Positions 8,666 through 17,560 are shown, counted from the stretch's first letter. The stretch is DNA of 64,000 nucleotides from Roseburia_C sp900315735 (GCA_052118425.1 JBQKHF010000002.1); one strand, 5' to 3'. The notes: generated by a model not told the origin, from the sequence alone. Numbers and translations are program-made.

Positions 8666-9118
8666 TTAATAATATTTGTGGGTTCCCCACAGATTACTCT
8701 TCTTCAAATCCAGATATTCATTATAAGCTTTCTCTAAAATCTGCTTTTCATTGGCAAATTTTAAAAGATGATATGCTTCATGATATTTATAATATCCGGA
8801 ATCTACAAAGAACTCTTCACGTTGTGGCTTACTGTAATAACTGTCTGCCATCATCAGATACCAATGTACCTGTTTCTCCACCGTATCTTCTGGCACAGTA
8901 AAGCTATACTGGCTCTTCCCGACATATTTGATTATGGATGCATCTACGCCCGTTTCCTCCAATACCTCTCTTGCTGCGGTATCTTTGAATTCTTCCCCGG
9001 GTTCTACGGTTCCCTTCGGAAGCACCCAGCCTTCATACTTGTTCTTATAATTCTTATAAAGTACAAGCACCTTACCCCGAAATATTACCACACCACCACA
9101 ACTTGTTGCTTCAATCAT
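8666..9118 (-). CDS. Nudix hydrolase
   Basis: A 150-residue Nudix-family pyrophosphohydrolase. The full Nudix box is visible (G-x5-E-x7-REVLEETGV, about residues 38-60), with all metal-binding glutamates present. The N-terminus MIEATSCGGVVIF forms the first strand. I start it at the ATG at 9118, which has AGGAGGT six bases upstream, rather than eight codons earlier. The substrate cannot be told from sequence; the YEGWVLPKGTVEPGE context resembles MutT/Ap4A-type members. It heads a run with the 113-aa protein, DUF2953 and gerW. Confidence 0.93.
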   Translation of the reverse strand: MIEATSCGGVVIFRGKVLVLYKNYKNKYEGWVLPKGTVEPGEEFKDTAAREVLEETGVDASIIKYVGKSQYSFTVPEDTVEKQVHWYLMMADSYYSKPQREEFFVDSGYYKYHEAYHLLKFANEKQILEKAYNEYLDLKKSNLWGTHKYY

Positions 9119-9161
9119 TGCAATACCTCCTGATGTGGTCACTACCTTTTATTTAACAAAC

Positions 9162-9190
9162 AGTATACCCCTTTTTTCATAGGGATGCAA
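9162..9190 (-). promoter_or_regulatory. Promoter of the Nudix gene
   Basis: Minus strand TTGCAT, 17-base spacer, TATACT, about 40 bases before the Nudix ATG. Both hexamers are close to consensus, with ideal spacing. Confidence 0.65.
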
Positions 9191-9240
9191 CAATCCATTT
9201 CAGAAGTCCCTGGTGGAACCTGCTGTCATATCTGTAATCA

Positions 9241-10719
9241 TTATCTGTAATAAGCATCAAAAACCTGTTTTGCTGCCGGTACTGCAACGGTACTGCCTGC
9301 ACCTGCACCTTCCGCAATTACAACAACTGCAATATCTTCCTTATCCTCCCGGTGTGCATATCCTACGAACCAGGAATGGCTTTCTCCCTTATTGTTATTA
9401 AACTCTGCGGAGCCGGTCTTTCCGTATGCAGTATAACTCTGACCATTTAATTTAGACGCTGTACCATCTGTTACTACACCTGCCATAAATTCCTGCATAG
9501 TCTTTGCTTCCTTTTCGGAAAGAAGCTGCTTACTTGCAGCCGGCTCGTATTTCTTTACTTCTACACCATTTTCATTTTCCGTATGGTCCACCACATAAGG
9601 TTTCATCAGAATGCCGTCATTGGCAATGGCACTGGTAAGTAATAACATATGAAGCGGTGTTACCAGCGTCTCGCCCTGTCCAATTGCCGTCTGCATCTTC
9701 ATACTCTCCGGGGATTCATTCGTTAGTTTAAACTGACTCTTGCTGGTTTCAAAATTTCCCGGCAGTGTCTTATCAAACATCAGATCCGAACAAAGGTCTG
9801 AAAGAGAATCCGTGTCTAAGGATAATCCAATATTCGCATAGGATGAATTACAGGAATTGGCAAAGGACTGCTTCAAATCCTGTGTTCCATGTACGGCATT
9901 ATTATAACAGTGTATCGTAAAATCATTCTCTGTAATGCTTCCGTTACAGCTATAGCTGTAATTCTCATAATCCGGATTATCCCGGATATATTCTAAAGTT
10001 GTGATAATCTTAAAGGTAGATCCCGGCGGATATAAGCCCTGGGTTGCCCGGTTTAAAAGAACCGAGTTATTATTATCTTCTGAAATAATGGAATCCCAGT
10101 CTGCCGCAATGGTATTCGGGTCAAAATCCGGTTTGGATACCATGGCAAGCACTTTTCCGGTGGAAGGCTCCATTACGATAACTGCGCCATCATAACTGCC
10201 CAGTGCCTGATATGCCGTCTCCTGCAAAGTAGAATCCAACGTGGTAACCACATTGTCTCCCATACTTTTTTCGTCTTTAATCTCGTTAAACATACGCTCT
10301 AATACAAAAGAATGGGAACGTAAAAGGTTAAAGTTCATGGTGGATTCAATACCGGATTTTCCATTGGTGGAAAATCCTACCACATGCGCATACATATTGC
10401 CATAAGGATATTTTCTGGTTTCATTTCCGGCAGCATCCACTACCGTCTCAGCTAAGACTTTGCCATCTGCTGACATAATCTTTCCCCGGACCACACGGTC
10501 TGCAAACGTATCCTGTCTGCTATTATATGGACTGTTGATAAAATCTTCACTTTTTACGGTCTGAAAATATACCATATATCCCATCAGACAGATAAAAATA
10601 GCAAGAAAAAGATAAGTAATCACTGCAAATTCTTTATTCTTACTAACTGAGGTCCCTGACTTCTGTTTCGAATCCTGATTTTGCTTTCTTTTTTGCTGAT
10701 TTATGTTGTCCTTTTTCAT
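9241..10719 (-). CDS. Class B penicillin-binding protein (peptidoglycan transpeptidase)
   Basis: A 492-residue transpeptidase that crosslinks peptidoglycan. It has a basic cytoplasmic tail (1-30), one membrane anchor (about 31-52), a short dimerisation domain and a C-terminal transpeptidase domain. Active-site motifs are intact: STFK at 234-237, SCN at 289-291 and KTG at 434-436. It resembles the short PbpA-type class B enzymes paired with FtsW/RodA. The ATG at 10719 has AAGGAGT upstream. The start lies 77 bases inside the upstream FtsW/RodA gene, so the pair is translationally linked and likely acts as one glycosyltransferase-transpeptidase unit. Confidence 0.93.
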   Translation of the reverse strand: MKKDNINQQKRKQNQDSKQKSGTSVSKNKEFAVITYLFLAIFICLMGYMVYFQTVKSEDFINSPYNSRQDTFADRVVRGKIMSADGKVLAETVVDAAGNETRKYPYGNMYAHVVGFSTNGKSGIESTMNFNLLRSHSFVLERMFNEIKDEKSMGDNVVTTLDSTLQETAYQALGSYDGAVIVMEPSTGKVLAMVSKPDFDPNTIAADWDSIISEDNNNSVLLNRATQGLYPPGSTFKIITTLEYIRDNPDYENYSYSCNGSITENDFTIHCYNNAVHGTQDLKQSFANSCNSSYANIGLSLDTDSLSDLCSDLMFDKTLPGNFETSKSQFKLTNESPESMKMQTAIGQGETLVTPLHMLLLTSAIANDGILMKPYVVDHTENENGVEVKKYEPAASKQLLSEKEAKTMQEFMAGVVTDGTASKLNGQSYTAYGKTGSAEFNNNKGESHSWFVGYAHREDKEDIAVVVIAEGAGAGSTVAVPAAKQVFDAYYR

Positions 10720-12031
10720 GATGTGACACTCCTTCGTCTTCCCGCAAAATATATAATCCCTGAATAATGCCAAATATAATCAGTGTACTTAACATGGAGC
10801 TTCCTCCATAGCTGACTAACGGCAGTGTTACTCCGGTGGATGGAATGAACTTTGTTACACCGCCAATGGTTAAGAACACCTGAAATCCGTAAATCGTTCC
10901 AAGTCCCAAAGCCACCAGCTTATAAAAGGAATCCTTTAACTGCATGGCAATATTTAAAAACATCAGAAAGCAGCTTACGCAGACTAAAATCAGACACAGT
11001 GCAAACATTCCGCCCAGCTCTTCTGAAATTGCTGCGAAAATAAAATCCTGTTCTACTACCGGGATTTTATTTGGCATACCCTGATATAATCCCAGTCCGA
11101 AAAAACCACCGGTTCCGATTGCAAAAAGGGACTGACAAATCTGATAGCCCTCATTGTCAATGACTTTAAGCGGTGTCTTCCATGCCAGCACACGAACTCT
11201 GACATGGTTAAATAATTTATAGGCAATTACTGCTGCCACACTTCCCGCCAGCAGTCCACTGGCAAAATAAAGCGGTTTTCTTGTTGCCACATAAAGCATT
11301 GCCATATAAGCCACAAAGAAAATCAATGCGCCACCCAAATCCTTGGATAATACCAGAATCAATACATGCATTGCCGCAATCAAAGTAGTAATTACCACCT
11401 GACGGAATTCCGTTGATTTATGATACATGGCAGCCACAAAAAACACAAAAAGAATCTTAATAAATTCGGATGGCTGTACCGTAATTCCTGCGATGGTAAA
11501 GGAAATCTTTGCTCCATAGCTGGTACTTCCTGCAATACATACGATACCAAGTCCTGCAATACCGATTGCCGCATAAAGCCAGGTGAGATTCCGGAAGAAT
11601 CCCATCCGCCGTATCATCACAGGAATCACAAGGGAAATCACACAGGATACCGCTGCAATCGCAAACTGCCGGATGGCATGTCCAAAATTCAGGCGGGTTA
11701 AAATAATAAACCCGATAATCATAAGCATACACATATTATTGACTAAAAGTCTCGAAGCCTTCGGATAACATAATTTGTATACATTTCGTACCACGACAAG
11801 AAGAATAATCTGCGCCAGATAAAAGATAAATGTATACGCATCCTCTGTCACCGCAAATATAACTAAATATGCCGTAAAATGGATGGCATACAAAATCCTT
11901 GCCTGCCGCCTGAACTTCTTTTCCTGTTTTCGTTCTGATATATTCCGAAATACCGCAAAACATTCATATGTATACACGGAAAAGAGAATAATCAGTGCAT
12001 ATTTGGATAACTCCACAATCAAATGAACCAT
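10643..12031 (-). CDS. FtsW/RodA/SpoVE family peptidoglycan polymerase
   Basis: A 462-residue polytopic SEDS protein that polymerises lipid II glycan strands. About ten membrane helices are visible. Family signatures are GGALIFF near the middle, the periplasmic loop with VVEQDFIFAAISEELG and the end-region TGVTLPLVSYGGSS. The C-terminal cytoplasmic tail is lysine-rich and is encoded in the same DNA as the N-terminus of the PBP. Being paired with a class B PBP outside a dcw cluster, it could be a RodA or an FtsW equivalent. I leave the symbol open. Confidence 0.93.
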   Translation of the reverse strand: MVHLIVELSKYALIILFSVYTYECFAVFRNISERKQEKKFRRQARILYAIHFTAYLVIFAVTEDAYTFIFYLAQIILLVVVRNVYKLCYPKASRLLVNNMCMLMIIGFIILTRLNFGHAIRQFAIAAVSCVISLVIPVMIRRMGFFRNLTWLYAAIGIAGLGIVCIAGSTSYGAKISFTIAGITVQPSEFIKILFVFFVAAMYHKSTEFRQVVITTLIAAMHVLILVLSKDLGGALIFFVAYMAMLYVATRKPLYFASGLLAGSVAAVIAYKLFNHVRVRVLAWKTPLKVIDNEGYQICQSLFAIGTGGFFGLGLYQGMPNKIPVVEQDFIFAAISEELGGMFALCLILVCVSCFLMFLNIAMQLKDSFYKLVALGLGTIYGFQVFLTIGGVTKFIPSTGVTLPLVSYGGSSMLSTLIIFGIIQGLYILREDEGVSHHEKGQHKSAKKKAKSGFETEVRDLS

Positions 12032-12044
12032 ACATACCTCTGCT

Positions 12045-14297
12045 CTATTCTACGCCTCGTTTAAAATGTCCATTGGTGCATTCCATCGGCAACTGCTCTA
12101 AAATGCCACCATTTTTATAAATATCTCCATAAATGGTTAAAATCTGTTCCGTTTCTTCTGCTGTCTCTGTCGTAAAGGAAAGTCTTACGGCAGCCTGTGC
12201 AATCCTTTTTATTGTCGCGTCTTCCTTAAAAAGGCAGACCGGAAGTGAATTATAAATTACATTATAACATTCCGTGCAGAAATTTTTCACCGGGAACTGC
12301 ACATGGTAACGGTCTTTTAAGGTAAGCACCTTCGGCTGATGCATGCAGCCTAACGTATTTTTGTGAATACATTGTGCCGTTATCATAAGCGGAAGTCTTC
12401 CATAAAGAATCATTTCAGACCGTTTATTTTCTCTTCTTAAAATTTCCTTCCGGTTCAGTTCCACCGGAATTGTATCCTGCAGCATTCCAAGATGATAAAA
12501 ATATTCTGCGGCTTCATTGGAATAGGTATATAAATTACTGTCGGATACCATCTGCCAGCTCTCATTGCCCCATTCCTTTAAAAATGCAATCTCGTCAAGG
12601 CTTCGTACCATAACACCGTCTAATGAAAGCTTTTTAAGCTCCGGCATGATTTTTTCATAAAAAAGACTGGTCTGCTGCCGGAAAATAAATGGAAATACAT
12701 AAAATGCTTTCTTACCGGATGCATGTACCCTGTCTATATCCTCACTTAATTTGCGGATCAGCTTTTCTCTTGTATACAACATACAATCAAGATAAACGGC
12801 ATCCACGAAATCGGCTTTTAATACTGCCGCAAGCTGTTCCGGTTCTTCTATCAGTACCCGTACTTCTGTAACCGAGCTTGCTGATTGCCGCCCGGAAGTC
12901 TGTGATAATGACTGTCCGGAAATCTGCTTTTCATTTACGGCTTTTCCTGTTATCTGCCTATCTGTTTCAGTGGAAGAAGTTTCTTCCAATTCCGGAAGCG
13001 TTCTTTCATAAGGCTTCAGCAGCGCTTCTTCTAATGCTTCCAATGCACCTCTTCGCAGCTGGTTCAACTGGTTTACCGGCATAAATATGTCATCATCCAT
13101 TGTAACTTCAAGGCTTTCAAAAACAAATGGTGTATTTCCGGTCTTTGTAATCTTTTCTGTTACGACTTCTTTTGTCAGCGGACGATTCTGTGCCACAAGA
13201 ACCATATCTCCCTGATAAGAAACTTCTATCTTTCCATATTGCACTTCTATCTTAGCAGGGCATTCTTTATTTAATATTAACTTTCCTTTAATCTTTTCTT
13301 TTAATTCGGTTTCTACATATTCTCTTCGGATATTATCCTGAAGAACACCTTCGCTTTTATTATGGGAAGCGCTTTCTCCGCTTAACATATCACTGTCATT
13401 ATGATGATAGTAATATCCGTTAGTAAAGCCACCGCGGTTTCCAAGTTCTAAAAGTGCCCTGATATCCTTCTTCTCCACCGGAATACGGCTTCCATCCAGA
13501 TAGGAATCCACATACTTCCGGTAAATGCTTACTACACCGGCAGCATACTCCGGTGTCTTCATCCGTCCTTCTATCTTAAAGGAATATACCCCATGGTCTG
13601 CCAGTTCATACAAAAATGGCAGCGTACACATATCCTTAAGGCTTAAAATCGGTGTTGCATGATGTCCGGTAAGGCTCTTTTCTCCCTGCAATACTTCATA
13701 GGAAAGGCGGCATGGCTGTGCACATCTGCCGCGGTTTCCACTTCTTCCGCCGATGATACTGCTGAAAAGGCACTGTCCGGAATAACAGTAACACAATGCA
13801 CCATGAATAAAGCTTTCCAGTTCCACGCCTACTTCATCATGGATTCTTTGGATTTCTTCTAAGGACATTTCTCTTGCTGTTACCACACGCTCTACGCCCT
13901 GCTCCTTTAAGAGTCTTGCACCATCCACATTGGTAATGGTCATCTGGGTACTGGTATGTATCGGAAGATTCGGAAAATGAGTTTTGATAAACTCCATAAC
14001 GCCCATATCCTGCACGATGACGGCATCCAATCCGGCTTCATAATAAGGCCGCAGATAATCATAGAGCTGTCCTAATTCATATTCTTTTAACAGTGTATTC
14101 ACCGCAAGAATAATTTTGCGTCCATGAATATGTCCGAAGCGGATTGCTTCTAATAATTCTTCTTCATTAAAATTATTGGCATATGCTCTTGCGCCGAACA
14201 TACTTCCGCCAAGATATACGGCATCTGCTCCGGCATGAATCACTGCCTTTAATGTTTTTAAGGAACCTGCCGGTGCTAAAAGTTCTAACTCTTTCAT
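12045..14297 (-). CDS. U32 family peptidase / RNA hydroxylation protein
   Basis: 750 residues, the long form of family U32 with a DUF3656 region. The N-terminal TIM-barrel half starts ELLAPAGSLKTLKAVIHAGADAVYLGG. The U32 signature ESFIHGALCYCYSGQC, followed by GNRGRCAQPCR, supplies clustered cysteines, and a C-terminal set (CTECYNVIYN) completes a probable Fe-S site. Related proteins (RlhA, TrhP) act in rRNA or tRNA hydroxylation, so peptidase activity is doubtful. A Ser/Gln-rich linker (about 445-475) separates two halves. The start has AGGAGATGAGG upstream. The gene is 13 bases upstream of the FtsW/RodA gene on the same strand. Confidence 0.92.
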   Translation of the reverse strand: MKELELLAPAGSLKTLKAVIHAGADAVYLGGSMFGARAYANNFNEEELLEAIRFGHIHGRKIILAVNTLLKEYELGQLYDYLRPYYEAGLDAVIVQDMGVMEFIKTHFPNLPIHTSTQMTITNVDGARLLKEQGVERVVTAREMSLEEIQRIHDEVGVELESFIHGALCYCYSGQCLFSSIIGGRSGNRGRCAQPCRLSYEVLQGEKSLTGHHATPILSLKDMCTLPFLYELADHGVYSFKIEGRMKTPEYAAGVVSIYRKYVDSYLDGSRIPVEKKDIRALLELGNRGGFTNGYYYHHNDSDMLSGESASHNKSEGVLQDNIRREYVETELKEKIKGKLILNKECPAKIEVQYGKIEVSYQGDMVLVAQNRPLTKEVVTEKITKTGNTPFVFESLEVTMDDDIFMPVNQLNQLRRGALEALEEALLKPYERTLPELEETSSTETDRQITGKAVNEKQISGQSLSQTSGRQSASSVTEVRVLIEEPEQLAAVLKADFVDAVYLDCMLYTREKLIRKLSEDIDRVHASGKKAFYVFPFIFRQQTSLFYEKIMPELKKLSLDGVMVRSLDEIAFLKEWGNESWQMVSDSNLYTYSNEAAEYFYHLGMLQDTIPVELNRKEILRRENKRSEMILYGRLPLMITAQCIHKNTLGCMHQPKVLTLKDRYHVQFPVKNFCTECYNVIYNSLPVCLFKEDATIKRIAQAAVRLSFTTETAEETEQILTIYGDIYKNGGILEQLPMECTNGHFKRGVE

Positions 14298-14317
14298 CTT
14301 TCCTCATCTCCTATGGC

Positions 14318-14411
14318 AACTACGAGAAACACGCTTTGCGAGTTTCTCGAGTTATCGCGGTGCTCGTCAAATCTGCATGCAAGCATGCGATTTTTCTCGC
14401 TACTCGCGTAA
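14318..14411 (-). repeat. Palindromic interspersed element, copy B
   Basis: About 94 bases on the minus strand, starting TTTACGCGAGTAGCGAG next to the zapA terminator and ending TTTCTCGTAGTT. Compared with copy A, both ends, the GACGAGCACCGCGATAAC block and the right hairpin (14318-14353) are kept. The central hairpin is a different and shorter sequence: GCATGC-TT-GCATGC (plus 14375-14388). It fills most of the gap between zapA and the U32 gene. Confidence 0.8.
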
Positions 14412-14440
14412 ACAAAAGGGACAGATAGATGTCTGCCCCC
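14411..14440 (-). terminator. Probable intrinsic terminator of zapA
   Basis: Minus strand GGGGCAGA, loop CATCTA, TCTGTCCC, then TTTTGTTT. The 8-bp stem has one G-U pair. Element copy B follows directly. Confidence 0.7.
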
Positions 14441-14467
14441 TTTTCTTTTCATAGTTTTTATTTTCTA

Positions 14468-14983
14468 TTACGCTTTCTTACCGGAAGGCTTTTCTTCTTT
14501 CTTCACTTCCGTATGGTCTGCTTTCTTTTCCTCTGATTTGTCAGCTTTTTCCGGTTTCTCAAGCTTATCTACTTTACCAAGCAGCGCATCTTCTAAAGTT
14601 GCTTCTAATCTGGTCTTATTTAAAAGCAGCTCTTTATTTTCTTTCTCCAGATCCTTTAAAGATTTGGCATCGCTTTCCATGCGGATCTGGTTGGAAATCA
14701 GCTCGTGCTTTAAATCATAGATTTCACGGTCTTTTACTTCCAAATCCTGCTCTAATTTTTCAACCTGGCTTTTCGCTTTGAAATAATCATCTGCAATGTT
14801 CAATGCCAGCAGTGTGGAACGCATATCACTTGGAATTCTCTTATATTCATCCAGCATTTTAAATTCTGCAATCTTATCATTGATATAAGTTGCTACCTTC
14901 TGTAAATACTCCTGACTTTCATATCCGCTTAAAGTATATACCTTTCCATCAATAATCACTTCTGTATTATTTTTTGCTGCCAT
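14468..14983 (-). CDS. zapA: Cell division protein ZapA
   Basis: 171 residues. The N-terminal ZapA domain (about 1-95) has NTEVIIDGKVYTLSGYE, then YLQKVATYINDKI and LLALNIADDYF, the classic FtsZ-ring stabilising module. It continues as a long coiled coil (about 70-135), then a Lys/Glu-rich tail (KADKSEEKKADHTEVKKEEK). It is longer than Bacillus ZapA (about 85 aa), as is common in Clostridia. I use the second ATG, which is eight bases from GAGG; the first is only two bases away. It is transcribed alone, with its own terminator. Confidence 0.92.
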   Translation of the reverse strand: MAAKNNTEVIIDGKVYTLSGYESQEYLQKVATYINDKIAEFKMLDEYKRIPSDMRSTLLALNIADDYFKAKSQVEKLEQDLEVKDREIYDLKHELISNQIRMESDAKSLKDLEKENKELLLNKTRLEATLEDALLGKVDKLEKPEKADKSEEKKADHTEVKKEEKPSGKKA

Positions 14984-15078
14984 TTTCATTTCCTCTCTGC
15001 GTATCTGCCTAAAAATATTCTCTGACTACTACATATAGCATATTATAGCCATAAATCTATCGAAAAACAACTATTTTC

Positions 15079-16071
15079 TTAGCCCTCTATTCCAAAGTGA
15101 TGATATGCAAATTCTGTTGCGACTCTTCCCTTCGGTGTCCGGTTGATAAATCCATTCTTTACAAGATATGGTTCATAGACATCCTCTATCGTTCCGGCAT
15201 CTTCCCCAATCGCTGCCGCAAGAGTATCCAGTCCTACCGGGCCTCCCTGGAATTTTTCAATAATCGTAAGTAAAATATTCCGGTCGTTCTGGTCTAAGCC
15301 CATCTTGTCTACTTCCAGTAAATCCAGTGCAAAGGATGCTACTTCTTTGGTAATTTCACCGTTGTACTGTACCTGTGCGAAATCACGCACTCTCTTTAAA
15401 AGGCGGTTGGCAAGACGTGGCGTTCCTCTGGAACGGCGTGCCAATTCGATTGCACCTTCCTCATCAATCTTTACCTCTAACTTCTTCGCGGAATGGACAA
15501 TAATTGTCTTAAGCTCCTCCACATTATAAAATTCCAGATGATGAACCACTCCAAAACGATCTCTTAAGGGTGCCGATAAAAGTCCGGCTCTGGTGGTGGC
15601 ACCAACCAATGTAAAATGCGGTAAATCAAGACGGATAGAACGGGCTGTTACTCCCTTTCCCACCATAATATCAATGACATAATCCTCCATGGCAGGATAT
15701 AATACTTCCTCCACCTGGCGGTTCAGACGATGAATTTCATCTACAAATAAAATGTCACCCTCTGCAAGATTGCTTAAAATAGCCGCCATTTCTCCCGGCT
15801 TTCCAATGGCTGGACCGGAAGTAACTTTCATATGTACGCCCATTTCATTGGCAATGATTCCGGCAAGGGTTGTCTTACCTAATCCCGGCGGTCCGTAAAA
15901 CAATACGTGGTCTAAGGACTCGCCACGCTGTTTTGCAGCCTCTATATATACTTTAAGATTTGCTTTCGCTTTCTCCTGACCGATATATTCATCTAAGGTC
16001 ATCGGACGCAGTGTTTTTTCGATTTTAATATCTTCATCCTGCATCTGCGTTGAAATTACACGTTTTTCCAT
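15079..16071 (-). CDS. ruvB: Holliday junction branch migration helicase RuvB
   Basis: 330-residue AAA+ motor that drives Holliday junction migration with RuvA. It begins with the RuvB-type RPMTLDEYIGQEKAK. Walker A is FYGPPGLGKTTLA and Walker B is ILFVDEIHRL. Sensor residues lie in LVGATTRAGLLSAPLRDRFG, and the C-terminal winged helix ends NGFINRTPKGRVATEFAY. It lies 12 bases after ruvA on the same strand, with GAGGAG before the ATG. All expected motifs are intact. No ruvC is visible, as is usual in Firmicutes. Confidence 0.98.
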   Translation of the reverse strand: MEKRVISTQMQDEDIKIEKTLRPMTLDEYIGQEKAKANLKVYIEAAKQRGESLDHVLFYGPPGLGKTTLAGIIANEMGVHMKVTSGPAIGKPGEMAAILSNLAEGDILFVDEIHRLNRQVEEVLYPAMEDYVIDIMVGKGVTARSIRLDLPHFTLVGATTRAGLLSAPLRDRFGVVHHLEFYNVEELKTIIVHSAKKLEVKIDEEGAIELARRSRGTPRLANRLLKRVRDFAQVQYNGEITKEVASFALDLLEVDKMGLDQNDRNILLTIIEKFQGGPVGLDTLAAAIGEDAGTIEDVYEPYLVKNGFINRTPKGRVATEFAYHHFGIEG

Positions 16072-16083
16072 TTTCTGCTCCTC

Positions 16084-16701
16084 TTATAAGAATGCCATCT
16101 GCTTCAATGCCTGCTTTAAAATATCTTCCACAGAACTGTCTTCCGTAATTTCAATATCACGAAGAACCTTTAAAGCCTCTGAAGAAGAATAGCCCAGTGA
16201 AACCAGTGCCTCCACTGCTTCATTGCGGATTCCTTTTAAGCCGCTGCCGGAAGCTTCCTCTTTGGTATGGCTTAATTTCTGTTCAAACGCATCCTCTAAA
16301 CTAAGCTTGTCTTTTAATTCTATAATCAGCCGCTGCGCCGTCTTATTGCCGACACCCGGAGCCTTTGCAATTGCTTTTGCATCATCGGATAATACTGCAA
16401 AACGCAAATCATCCGTTGACATGACAGAAAGAATTGCCAGTGCCCCTTTTGGTCCGATTCCGGATACACCAATCAGCAATTTAAATACATTTAAATCATC
16501 TCTGGTAAGGAAGCCATATAAAATAAATGCATCCTCTCTGACGCAGAGATAGGTATAGATTTTTACTTCTTCGCCTACTCCCGGAAGCAGAGATAATACC
16601 TGACCCGGAATATAAATATTATATCCAATGCCGCCATTTTCAACGACAATGTGATTTTCTCCCACTATTTCGGATAATTCGCCTTTGATATATGAATACA
16701 T
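16084..16701 (-). CDS. ruvA: Holliday junction DNA helicase subunit RuvA
   Basis: 205 residues. Domain I, an OB fold, starts MYSYIKGELSEIVGENHIVV. Domain II has two helix-hairpin-helix motifs (LIGVSGIGPKGALAIL and APGVGNKTAQRLI). Domain III (about 155-205) ends VEDILKQALKQM and contacts RuvB. The start has AGGAGG seven bases upstream and lies 37 bases inside the 3' end of the Gx transporter gene, so translation may be coupled. Confidence 0.98.
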   Translation of the reverse strand: MYSYIKGELSEIVGENHIVVENGGIGYNIYIPGQVLSLLPGVGEEVKIYTYLCVREDAFILYGFLTRDDLNVFKLLIGVSGIGPKGALAILSVMSTDDLRFAVLSDDAKAIAKAPGVGNKTAQRLIIELKDKLSLEDAFEQKLSHTKEEASGSGLKGIRNEAVEALVSLGYSSSEALKVLRDIEITEDSSVEDILKQALKQMAFL

Positions 16702-17174
16702 AATCTTCCTCCTACTTCCTTTGCCACAATTCCAATCAGGGCACCGGTCACAAAGCCTGCAATCAGTAAAACAGGCATATAGTAAATGACATAGTATGAA
16801 CTTACCAGAAATCCTGCTACAATAAGCTGTCCCATATTATGTATGATTCCGCCACAGATGCTGACCGTAACTACATGGAAACGGTTCAACCGGATTAAAA
16901 TAAACATAAGAACGAAACTTAATAAGCCTCCGGCAAGTCCATAACAGATGCTGACTACATTTCCAAATAAAATTCCGGTAAGCACAATACGAAGCACCGA
17001 TACACACAGAGCCTCTTTCCAGCCAATCAGATACAGCATCAGCACCGTAACAAGATTGGCAAGTCCAAGCTTTACTCCCGGAATTCCAATGACAAAGGGC
17101 AATATTGCTTCCACATAACTTAATATCATGGCAAGTGCCAAAAACACGCCAAGATATGCTACACTTTTCTTCAT
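16665..17174 (-). CDS. Gx transporter family protein (Hpre_diP_synt_I)
   Basis: A 169-residue membrane protein with about five helices, in the family once called heptaprenyl diphosphate synthase component I and now Gx transporter. The start MKKSVAYLGVFLALAMILSY and the later FVIGIPGVKLGLANLVTV are typical; the latter resembles the substrate-binding subunits of ECF transporters. It is followed immediately by ruvA (37-base overlap) and preceded by a NusG domain II gene nine bases upstream. In Clostridia these two families often sit near Rnf/ApbE/FMN-binding genes, suggesting a redox-related membrane role; that is inference. Confidence 0.85.
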   Translation of the reverse strand: MKKSVAYLGVFLALAMILSYVEAILPFVIGIPGVKLGLANLVTVLMLYLIGWKEALCVSVLRIVLTGILFGNVVSICYGLAGGLLSFVLMFILIRLNRFHVVTVSICGGIIHNMGQLIVAGFLVSSYYVIYYMPVLLIAGFVTGALIGIVAKEVGGRLCIHISKANYPK

Positions 17175-17182
17175 GCTTTCAC

Positions 17183-17560
17183 CTACCCTGCCACATCATC
17201 CAATGTATTTTGCTGCTCACTTTCTACGGTTACTACAACCCGGTTTGGCAGACAGATAATGGATTCTTTATCTTTGGAAATTGCTTTCTGGTGCATGCAC
17301 AACTGATCCGGGCAGTCCGCCTCAAGCATATAGGCAGTCCCATTTTCAATCGTTACGATATTGGTAACTTTTCCATCTATTTTAATCGGAATCTCTTTAT
17401 TTTCTGCCAGAGAATATCTGCCATATTCACTGCCATTTACCGTAATGATAATACTGTCACCGCTTCGTAATGCAGAAGTCATTCCCACATAGAATACTAA
17501 AATAACTACTGCAAGAATTCCCAGCAACAGAATATCATTTTTTCCAAAACGACGGTTCAT
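17183..17560 (-). CDS. NusG domain II-containing protein
   Basis: 125 residues. One N-terminal membrane helix (about 9-29) is followed by an extracytoplasmic NusG-II fold with VNGSEYGRYSLAENKEIPI. The motif ADCPDQLCMHQKAISKDKESIICLPNRVVV carries three cysteines at the positions usual in this family, possibly redox-active or metal-binding. Its ATG directly abuts the miaB stop codon. It pairs with the Gx transporter downstream. Confidence 0.88.
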   Translation of the reverse strand: MNRRFGKNDILLLGILAVVILVFYVGMTSALRSGDSIIITVNGSEYGRYSLAENKEIPIKIDGKVTNIVTIENGTAYMLEADCPDQLCMHQKAISKDKESIICLPNRVVVTVESEQQNTLDDVAG

